This document shows, piece by piece, positions 8,262 through 17,400 of a stretch of 64,000 nucleotides of DNA. The stretch spans positions 1 through 64,000 of the forward strand of contig NZ_SADR02000027.1 of NCBI RefSeq assembly GCF_004010325.2. The letters run 5' to 3'. The notes under the pieces are model-generated. The model was not told the origin of the DNA. It was given only the letters and a program-made list of their open reading frames with translations, and searched no databases. Origin of the DNA: Mesorhizobium sp. M00.F.Ca.ET.216.01.1.1 (lineage in GTDB: Bacteria; Pseudomonadota; Alphaproteobacteria; Rhizobiales; Rhizobiaceae). A program made the position numbers and the translations under genes. Position 1 is the stretch's first letter, and each line of letters starts with the position of its first letter.

Positions 8262-8894
8262 TTACTGTTGCTTGATGAGCGTGCTGGTGGACGACGTAAC
8301 GGCCGTCACGCTGCTCGTAACCACCTCGAGATTGGCGGCTGCCCACATCACCGAAATGGATCGTTCAAGCAGTTGCTCGGCATTCTTTGCGGTGGCGTTT
8401 TCGCCTTCCTTGCCTGATGGGGCGGTCTTGCCGGCGGCATCCTGCATGCTGGCCGTTTCAGCATTCACGGGGGCATTTGCCTGGCTAAGGGCCTTCTGGA
8501 CCTGCTGCATGGTTCCTTCCAGCGACTGAACCGCAGAACCGAACAATGCCGATGGATCCGTGAACGCCCCGCCCCCTGCCTTTTCCACCTCGGCCAGATA
8601 GTCGAAGAGCTTGTGTTCGACGATAGGCTCGGTCTTTTCCGATTTGGAGGATTGTCCGGCCATTGCCGGATTGGTGCCGGACGATTCCTGCGCCACCTGC
8701 TGGCCTGCCCGCGTGGCGACATCGCTGCGCTCAGGCGTGTTGACCTTCGCTGCATCGTGTTTTTCCTGGTTGGCGCCCACCATTCGGTTAGTCGGCTGCG
8801 CTGTCGCACCGGCGGTGATCTGTTGTTGTGCGCTCATGCTGGTGGTCAAATTTGCCAGCGTGGCTTCAAGGGCTCCAATCGGCGCGATTTGCAT
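8262..8894 (-). CDS. sctI: Type III secretion inner-rod protein SctI (NolB-like)
   Basis: A 210-residue protein without a signal peptide, rich in Ser, Thr, Gln and Ala. It ends in an amphipathic helix (EQLLERSISVMWAAANLEVV, then a Ser/Thr-rich segment to the C terminus) typical of the polymerising tail of SctI/YscI rods. It lies immediately before sctJ, exactly where nolB lies before rhcJ in rhizobia. Rod proteins connect the export gate to the needle and are themselves secreted early, which suits the low-complexity N terminus. Sequence conservation outside the tail is poor. Confidence 0.75.
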   Translation of the reverse strand: MQIAPIGALEATLANLTTSMSAQQQITAGATAQPTNRMVGANQEKHDAAKVNTPERSDVATRAGQQVAQESSGTNPAMAGQSSKSEKTEPIVEHKLFDYLAEVEKAGGGAFTDPSALFGSAVQSLEGTMQQVQKALSQANAPVNAETASMQDAAGKTAPSGKEGENATAKNAEQLLERSISVMWAAANLEVVTSSVTAVTSSTSTLIKQQ

Positions 8895-8914
8895 GAACCT
8901 GCCCTCCTGCTTCC

Positions 8915-9565
8915 TTAGTTCGGTTTGCCGGAGGGGACATTCTGCGCCTCCGCCTGCTTTCCGCGGAAAACGCGGACCGGAACGACTTTGCCAGAATCCT
9001 GCTTCGTGCTCGGCGCCGCAGGAACTCCTAGCGTTTTCCTGACGAGTTCAACGTAGGACGGCGGCCCCGATACCGAGACAACATCATCTTGCTTGGAAAC
9101 CGTTATTGGAAACCTCGGATCGATGACCCCCAGCCGCGAAAGCCGATCTTCCGCACTGACAGCCGCGTTGGCATCAAGCGGGATCATTTCCGTCCGGACT
9201 TCAGCTTCGGTCGCGACGTTCATGACGATGCCGTCGAAATGCCAGACCAGCCCGTATCGATTGCAGATCTCTTCCAGAAACTCGCGGGCCGTTCCAACCG
9301 GCATGCCGGCGCTGAGGCGCCCTTTTACAAGCTTGCTGACACGCATGGGCACCCGCATGTTGCGGCCAAGCTCGACGAGCGCGTCTGTCACCGACTGGTC
9401 GACGGTGATGTATTTGTAGGGGCCGGAAGGCCAGCGTGGTTCGGCGGCGTGCGCGGGCCGCGCGACAAGGCCGAACGCCAGGACCATGGCCAGGCCGCAG
9501 GCGGCAAAGGCAGCCCTTGCTCCCGACAATCGATCCGCGTGGCAGATACCGCGTCCCGTCAACAT
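8915..9565 (-). CDS. sctC1: Secretin N-terminal subunit SctC1 (RhcC1/NolW-type)
   Basis: About 216 residues: a signal peptide (GLAMVLAFGLVARPAHA, cleaved before AEPRW) followed by secretin N0/N1-like domains, including ITVDQSVTDALVELGRNMRV and a second small domain around PITVSKQDDVVSVSGPPSYV. There is no pore-forming secretin domain. Rhizobial systems characteristically split the outer-membrane secretin into a short RhcC1 (NolW) and a separate RhcC2; the partner here is at 26863-28221. The ATG at 9565 has an AGGA site; a GTG at 9601 is an alternative. It is the first gene of the minus-strand operon. Confidence 0.85.
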   Translation of the reverse strand: MLTGRGICHADRLSGARAAFAACGLAMVLAFGLVARPAHAAEPRWPSGPYKYITVDQSVTDALVELGRNMRVPMRVSKLVKGRLSAGMPVGTAREFLEEICNRYGLVWHFDGIVMNVATEAEVRTEMIPLDANAAVSAEDRLSRLGVIDPRFPITVSKQDDVVSVSGPPSYVELVRKTLGVPAAPSTKQDSGKVVPVRVFRGKQAEAQNVPSGKPN

Positions 9566-9804
9566 CAGTCCTATTACAAAGGGACACACGAGCGATGGCA
9601 CGCGTCGCTTGTCTCATGGTTTACCCGCCAATTCACTCTATCGTGCGCACCGTGAAATTGGAAGTCCAATTGGATTGCATCTGTGTATTCGGTGCCAAAT
9701 GTTGCGAACAGTGAGCAAAACGATATCGTGCGCGCTGGAATCAGCTGGAGACCGGTCCATGATCACCCGGTTCAACGGCAGAATGCAGAAAGGGATCGGT
9801 CTCG

Positions 9805-10449
9805 GTGGCGGCAAACAAGATCCTGCTTCAGAGCTTGACTGCTGCAGTATTGGTTGCGGCTATAACGTCGGCACAGGCCCAATCGAACAGCGGCTATGAC
9901 CCTAGAAGTTGGACTTACGATCAGGCGAAAAATGTGCTGGTCTCCCCTTCGGCTCCCGACCAGATGTCGGGCGAAGGAACGCTACCGGCGTGGTCGGTGA
10001 TCCCCAGGCAGATCGTGAATTTCAGCGAGGCTCAGCCAAAGGGATCGATCGTGATCAACACCACGGAGCGGCGCCTTTATTACGTCCTGGGAAACGGCAA
10101 GGCGCTGCGATATGCGGTGGGCGTTGGAAAGGAGGGGTTGGAATGGTCCGGCCGCGACACGATTTCGAGCAAAAAGAACTGGCCAGATTGGCGGCCGCCG
10201 GCCGAAATGCGAGCCAGAGAAGCATCAAAAGGCCGCCTCCTGCCCGCGCGTGTCGAAGGAGGACCGAACAACCCATTGGGGGCGCGCGCACTGTATATCG
10301 GCAACACGCTTTATCGGGTGCACGGCACCAACCAGCCATGGACCGTCGGACAGGCCAACTCCTCCGGTTGCATTCGCATGACCAACGAAGATGTCATCGA
10401 TCTTTACGACCGAGTGAAGATCGGTACCCAGATTATTGTACGGCATTGA
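9805..10449 (+). CDS. L,D-transpeptidase (YkuD domain), periplasmic
   Basis: A 214-residue protein with a signal peptide (TAAVLVAAITSAQAQS) and a YkuD catalytic domain. The active-site signature is intact: YRVHGTNQPWTVGQANSSGC followed by IRM, giving the His and Cys of the HGT-SxGC(I/V)R motif. Such enzymes form 3-3 peptidoglycan cross-links or attach proteins to the wall. It starts at a GTG preceded by GAAAGGGA and is transcribed away from sctC1. Lying between the two T3SS operons, next to a giant LysM protein, it may remodel peptidoglycan for injectisome assembly (inference); it could also be a general wall enzyme. Confidence 0.88.
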   Translation: MAANKILLQSLTAAVLVAAITSAQAQSNSGYDPRSWTYDQAKNVLVSPSAPDQMSGEGTLPAWSVIPRQIVNFSEAQPKGSIVINTTERRLYYVLGNGKALRYAVGVGKEGLEWSGRDTISSKKNWPDWRPPAEMRAREASKGRLLPARVEGGPNNPLGARALYIGNTLYRVHGTNQPWTVGQANSSGCIRMTNEDVIDLYDRVKIGTQIIVRH

Positions 10450-10497
10450 TGGTTCGACTCCCTCCCCGAAAGCCGCCGCAATGAGTGACCTACCGTC

Positions 10498-11484
10498 GTG
10501 ATACCTTTCAACATCAAGCAGCTCGAAACCTTTCTCCTGGTGGCGACTTTCGGAAGCTTTCGAAAGGCGGCGGAACGCCTGAACACCACGCAGCCGGCGG
10601 TATCCACCCGAATTGCCGGGCTGGAGGAAGCGCTGGGTGCCAGGCTGTTCGAGCGGCAGAGCAGCACAGTCAGGCTGACCGCCGAGGGACAGCGGCTGCT
10701 GCCAGCTGCTCAACGGGTCCTGCGCGTAGCGGAACGGCTGCAACTGATGGCCAGCTCTCTTTCAGAGACTTCAGAGACGACGAGGGTGCTGAGGCTTGGG
10801 GTTGCCGAAACAATCGTGCACACTTGGCTCCCGGATTTTCTCAAGGAACTGCAAGCAAACTATCCGCTTGTCGAGACGGATATCGTCGTCGATGCGACGA
10901 CGACCCTTCGCAACGAACTCATATTACACCGGCTCGATCTTGCGGTGCTGATGGGCCCTATCCTGGAGTACAGCATCGAGAACATCGAGATGCCGTCCTT
11001 TCCTCTCGTCTGGGTCTGCTCGCCGCAATTGAAATTGCCCAACCGACGCAAGGTGACACTGAACGACCTGATGCAGTTTCCGATCATCAGCTACGCGCGA
11101 ACCACGCGCCCCTATAGCGAACTCTACCGCAAGCTCACCGGTGAATTCGAAGAAACGCCGCGCATCTTTCCGGCCAATTCGCTGGCCGCTTCCATCAAGA
11201 TGACACTCAACGGAATCGGCATAGCCTCCCTCCCCGAGGAAGTCGTCCAAGACTATATCGCAAGCGGTAAATTGCGCATCGTCGAATGCGAATGGCACCC
11301 GTCCGACCTGCAATTTACCGCCTCCTACTCTTCCGAACCATCCAATCCGATAGCGCAGCAGGCGGCAAAGCTGGCCGCCTCCGTTGCACACGCATATGCC
11401 GCGAGAACCGCCAAGGCGCAGGAGCCGATGGACGAAAGGCTTGGGCCGGCGATTTCTCAGCCGACCGAGGTGACCGGCAGGTAG
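10498..11484 (+). CDS. LysR-family transcriptional regulator
   Basis: A 328-residue LysR-type regulator. The winged helix is at the N terminus (FNIKQLETFLLVATFGSFRK, then AAERLNTTQPAVSTRIAGLE), with a substrate-binding effector domain from about residue 90. It probably starts at the GTG at 10498, 48 bases after the L,D-transpeptidase, so the two may be co-transcribed. Its last 28 bases overlap the convergent end of the giant gene. It may regulate the neighbouring secretion genes, but no binding site is evident. Confidence 0.88.
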   Translation: MIPFNIKQLETFLLVATFGSFRKAAERLNTTQPAVSTRIAGLEEALGARLFERQSSTVRLTAEGQRLLPAAQRVLRVAERLQLMASSLSETSETTRVLRLGVAETIVHTWLPDFLKELQANYPLVETDIVVDATTTLRNELILHRLDLAVLMGPILEYSIENIEMPSFPLVWVCSPQLKLPNRRKVTLNDLMQFPIISYARTTRPYSELYRKLTGEFEETPRIFPANSLAASIKMTLNGIGIASLPEEVVQDYIASGKLRIVECEWHPSDLQFTASYSSEPSNPIAQQAAKLAASVAHAYAARTAKAQEPMDERLGPAISQPTEVTGR

Positions 11485-14400
11485 ATGCGGTCACCTGAGA
11501 AAATCATATCCGGGCTCAGGATATGATCCATATTGAGCACCACGGTTTGCGCCACATCCGCAAAATGGGTCTTGGCAATCAGGCGAATGCTGTCGCCATC
11601 CTTGACCTCGACCCACTGATAGCCGTCTTTCTCCAGCGTTGGGTTCGTGCGGCCCTCAGAATTGCTGCTGCCCTCGGCATGAGCCTCGACATAGTCGCCG
11701 GAAACCCATCCGCTATGCATTTCGCCGTCCGGTCCGAAACCTTCGATGGGTATCCAGGTCTCCCCTGACGGATCGGTCGATGGCTTCGCGGTCTGTTCGA
11801 CGAATGTGCCGGGTTGCAGAACCGTTGCCACGGTCGAATCCCCGTCAGGCCGGCTTCTCAAATTCAGGCCATCATCGGCGACCACGACAAGTTGCGGGAA
11901 ATCCTCTCCTGGGATCTGCGGCCCATCTGGAACATCCGAAGGATCATCGGGTTGCTGAGACGACGCATCGTCATCCGGTTTTTTCGGATCGGGTGGCGGG
12001 GTTGTCTTCGCGCCCTCCCAAGGCTCCGCGAGCAGGGCGTCCAGCGAGAAGAGCAGCATTCCAACGCCGAAGGTAATGCCCAGAGTCCACCGATCCCATG
12101 CAGCCCATCTTTTGTCGGACTTTTCCGCCGCCGCGATATCAGCATCGGTTCGCGGCACTGAACGGCGATTCATCCGGTCCGTCCTTATGGCCGACGCCCA
12201 GAATTCCGCGCAGCCGAACGTGAACATGGTGCCGGCGACTGTGGCGATCGGCGCCGGCCAGGAGTGCGCCGTATAGACGGCGCAGCCAAGCACATAGCCG
12301 GGTCCAGCAAGATATTCGGCCAGGTTTCGGATCACCGGTCTGCCGGTGAACGACTGCAGCATCGACTTCGTGCCATAGACGATGTTGCCGAGCGTGAACG
12401 TGCTGTTGACGACAAGATCCTTACCCTGAATCATCCCGGTCGCGGCACCTGGCGCTGCGGCAATGAATGTGGCTCCGCCGAGCGCGTTGAGGAATCGCCC
12501 GAACGGCTTGTGGCTTGCGGTTGCATTGGGGAAGAGCGCCTGCGTGCCGAAAACGACGCCTCGCACGCCAAATGCCACCGCTCCGGCGGTGGCGGTCCAG
12601 GTTGGCGGCAACGAACTCCACAACATGTAGGAGGTGGTCGACATGCCGCCAAAGGTGGCGAGTGCCTGAGCGTTTTCCCGCATCCTGGCATGGCTGAGGG
12701 CCAGATCGACGCTGGTGGCCTGATCCGGCGTCATCGCCTTTTTGTGGGTCGCCCGATAGGTCGTCAGTTGCAGCACGGAGAGGGCGTTCGTCTGGTCCCC
12801 GCTCATCCACTCGAACTGCTCAAGCGTGAACTTGCGGAACTGGCCGGGGCTCATTTCCTCGAACTGTTTTGGTGTCACCGCTTCGATCTGCGGCTGGGTC
12901 AGGGCTTCGGTGTGGTGGATCGTGAAGGCACCCCATTGATCGCGGGTCAGCACCGGAATCTGCTTCTCGGTCAGCCACGGCACCTGGTTAGGATCGAGCT
13001 TCGCCACGTCCACGGAATCGACCACGGTTTCGGGGATCGCCTGAACCTGGCGCTCGGTGAGGTTCTTCAGCAATCCGGCCTCGCCCAGGTCCTTGAATTG
13101 CTGTGACGTGAACTTCGCGACCTGGCCGGGCTTGAACCACGGAACCTGGCGCGCTTCCAACTTCGACACGTCAACGAGATCGACCATGTCTCCTTTTATC
13201 GCCCGCAACTGTGATTTCGTCAGGCGGAGCGTCAAACCGGCTTTGCCGAGATCCCGGAACTGCTGGTCGGTCATATTCCGGATGTGGCCCTCAGTCAGCC
13301 AGGGAATCTGTTTCGCGTCGAGGCCCGCGATGTTGACCTGGCCTATCTTTGCCTTCGGGATACCGCGCAGTTGGCTCTTGGTCAGACAGGGCAGCAAGCC
13401 GGCCTGATCCATGTCGCGGAACTGCTGTTGCGTCAGTTCGGCCACCTGCTCGCGCTTAAGCCATGGAATCTGGTTCGGCTGGAAATCGCCCATGACAAGA
13501 TCCGGCACCTGGTCAAGCGGGGTCGCTCTGACGTCATCGGCACGGAACATGTAGGGGCCGATATTGCCGCGCAACAGTCGGCCGGCATTGCTTGCTCCGT
13601 CCGCTGCACTGGCAGGCTGATCGCTCTCATCCGGACGGCCCAGACTGCCCGGCACATGATCGTCGGAAGCGCCGCGTATCCACGGCAGCACGACGGCTTT
13701 GCCGGTGTTGGGGTCGTATACCAGTATGTGTGTCTTGTCCTGCACCTCCGGAGCATCGGCCGGGGCTCGGGGTCCATCGGAAGGCGGCACATACACCTGT
13801 TCCGGGCTTCTCGGCTCCGCGCCCAACATTGCCGCCACAATCGCCTCGCCATTCTTACCCTGGAGACGAATGGTTCGCCCGGCGACGACTTGGCTTGACG
13901 TCGGTTGAGACTGCGGTGTTGCCGTGGCGGGCTTGTTGTGTCCGAAGATGTTGCCGACAATCCCCGCATCGTCGAGCGCCCGCTGCAACTCCGCCGAAGG
14001 CGGCGCGTCAAGGAAGACCCAGCGCGGTTGATAGCCCGGATTCTCGTCGCGCAGCGCCACGTCCTTGTTGATCTGCTCCTGCAGTTTCGGCGTGAGCGGT
14101 ACTTCGCGCATCTGGGCGACACCGTTGATCGTCGTCCAGCGATGGTAGGTCTTGACCTCGATCGCCTCGATCACGTCCTGGCTCTTGAAGACAGGCGAAT
14201 CCACGTAGCGCCCGCCCTCGCCGAAAACGGGATGCGAACCATCCGAATTGGCCTCGACCGGGAAATGCGCCTCGCCGAGCGATCCATTGAGTTCGCGCGT
14301 GTAAGTCTCGCCGGCTTTCCATTTTTCGGGCTGCCGCATATTGCGGACCTGTTGTAGCGAATAGCTCGTCGGCGGCGCGGCCTCGATTGCCTTCCTGGCC

Positions 14401-17400
14401 GGCATTGCCTGCGGCGGCACGACTTCTCCCTCCGGCCGTCCCTGGCTGCCTGGCACATGGTCCTGCGAACCACCGCGCACCCATGGCAGGACGTATGCTT
14501 CTCCGGTCTCCGGGTCCCGGTACAGAATATGCGACTTGTGCATCAACTCAGGTTCGTCGCCGCGCGCTGGCGGTCCGTCGGCTGGCGGCACATAGACGTT
14601 CTCCGCGCTCCTTGGCAGCGGCCCGTAACGCGTGGCCGTCACGGATTGTCCGTTCTCGTCCCTTATCTGGATCGGGCCGCTCCTGCGGCTGCCCACCTGC
14701 GAGGAGAGGAACGTCAGCACGCCGTCGGCAACGTCCTGGCGCATGAAACCGCCATCGACGATCGACGGGCCGAAATCGGTTTTGAACTGTTCGATAGCGG
14801 CGAGCTGATCCGGCCGTGCCGTCTTCTGCAGTTCGCTCAGGAACTGGTCCAGGGAGGCTTTGCCGCCCTTCGGGATGCCGGTCGAGGCCCCGTCGCGCGA
14901 CGATTCCGCTGCACGGGCGAGCCAGGCCGGGATCGTCAGTTCCTCAATTTGCCCGTCGGCGCGATTGAAGGTCAGTGACGCTGTTTCGTTCTTGGCGATC
15001 GAAGGGGCGACCTTGGCCGCCTTGGACTTGTACTGGATTCTCACCTCGGCGCTGTAAGCCACCGCGCCTGCCGGGAGAGGAGGCGACGACAGCGAAAGCG
15101 TGTAGCGCGTGGCAGGCGTGCCATCCGAACGGTAGAGGTTCTTATAGATGTTGCCGGCGCTCGGCATGTAGCGGGACTGCGGTGATCCCTCGGGTTGGAA
15201 CCGCGCCGGAAGCCATGATTGTACTTTTGATTTCACCTTGTAGGTCGTCGAGGTCGTCATCCGATCCGGATTGAAGCCCAATACGCCAGACAGCCCGTTG
15301 CGATCGTTGAAGATGACGTCGACCAGCATCGCCTCGGGGTTTACAACGCGAACTTTCTGGCCGGTCAGCAAGACGACGTCTGCCGTGGGCGCCTTGCCCG
15401 GTACGGCCGAAAGTCGCAATCCGCTCAGGGTTGGTTCATCGACGAGAGAAACCGTGTTCGACGGATCGATCTGACCCGACTTGACGAGGTCACGGATCGA
15501 GCGGATGCCATCGCCCTGTCCAATGGCTGCGATGAGTTCGGATGCCTTCGCCGGATCCTTGACCGCGAACTGGATCTTCAGGGTTGTCGAGCCGAAAGCG
15601 GACTGGATCTGGTCGTACGCCTGCGTCGACACGATGTCGCCCGGTTGCAGCGTGTCCTTGACCGCAAGTTCCGGTCGCTTCTCGAAGCCGATGCGCGGCA
15701 TCTGGTCGACCGCCGCGACGTGATTGGCCACGATCGGCAGGCGTATGCCGACCTTCGTCTCGGTCATGATACGGTCGAACGGAAGCACGCCTTGCAGCGT
15801 GACATGGCCGGAGCTGTTTTCCGCCGGCACACCAAAGAAATCGTGCTGGCCGGGTGCGAGCGTGACCTCCTTGCCATTGAGCGAAGGCGTGTAGGTCATC
15901 TCGATCACGGTGCCTTCGCCATCCGGTGTCATCCCGACGATGGCAGCATCGAGCGGCTTGGCGTTGTAGCCGGTCGCGTCGCTGAATATCGCCTTGCTCG
16001 CTGCCGCCGAGAGATCGCTGCTGCGAACCGGGAAGGCCGTCTGATTGGACACCGGCCAGACGCCGGCCTGGAGGGCTGTGATGTTCCTATATTCGCGTGC
16101 CCGGTAAGATACGACGCCCTGAGTGCCGAGCGCGTCCTTGAACGGCGTCAGGCTGCGTTGGCTGACGCTGTCGACGATCGACCATCCGATCATGCCGAAA
16201 TCAGTCTTGGTTCCGACACCGAAGCCGACGGCCGCAACCGTCGGCGAGCCGATCCCGAATGCCTGGCCGGTGTTCAACCGGACCCGGAAGGTGACGCCGA
16301 CGCGGAAGTCCGGCAGTGTTTCGCGAAGCGGCGTGCGCGGTATCTGGACGCCGTCCGGGCCATAACGCTCGGCCATCTCGCGGCTGGAGTAATAGCTCTT
16401 CTCCTGCTCGTAGCGGGCCACAAGCTGCTCGACGGTCAGGCCATCGAGATAGGCCGAAGGCGTCTTTGGATCCTTGCCGCTGGTGTAGACGTAGCCACTC
16501 GTGTCGCGTTCAGGCATGCCGGTAAAGCTGCGTGTCACCGGGTCCCAGACGAGGTGCACCGATCCGTCTTTCTCTGCCGGCTTATTCGGCACGACGATGG
16601 GGTCGCCGTCGGCGGGGTGCTGTGCACCGGGCGGGGTCGAACCATGCGGGTCGCGGCCCGGCAGCATCGTCGAGCCATTGCCGCTGGCGTCATCGGTCTT
16701 GATCACTTCTCCGGGTATGACCGGGTGGCTGGGGTCGTGGAAGACCTGCTCTCCTGTCGGCCTGTAAACGCCGTCGGCGCCGATCTCATAGACATTCATT
16801 GGACGCCCCGAGGGGCCGGGTTCCAGCGCCGGCGGCGACTGTCGCGGTCCTTTGCTGCCGGGCGGCTGCTGGTACGGTCCGCCGCTGCCCGGCGGCGGGT
16901 TGGCGCCGGGACCGTTGGAGCTCGCCTGCGTGCCCGTTCCCGGCCGCAGCGTGCGCAGACCATGGATGCCGAGGCCCGTGCCGGTGATCCCGGTGCCAAG
17001 ACCCGTAAGTGCGTTGGCAAGCTGGAGACCATTCATCTGGTCTCCGTTGACGGCGAGATCGTAGGCGGATGTCGCCAGCAAAGGTGCGCCCACAATCACC
17101 GAGCCGACATCCGTGGCCCAGGCCACCTTGTTCAAACCGGCCGTCGATTGCATATAAGTGCGGGTTTCGAGCGCCAGGGGCGAGCCGGACCGCGTTGCGC
17201 CTATGCTGCCGCGAAAGGCCTGCAGGGCGGTCATTTCCTTTCCCGCCATTCCAATGGTGCGCAGGCCGCTGGAAGCCATGGGCAGAACCGTGGTCGCCAC
17301 CGTGGCGACATTCATCAGTGACTCGGTATCGTCCCACTCGCCGCCATGTTCCAGATGGTTGACCTGGTTTATGACCGCTCTGGTCCCGAGATAGGCGGCG

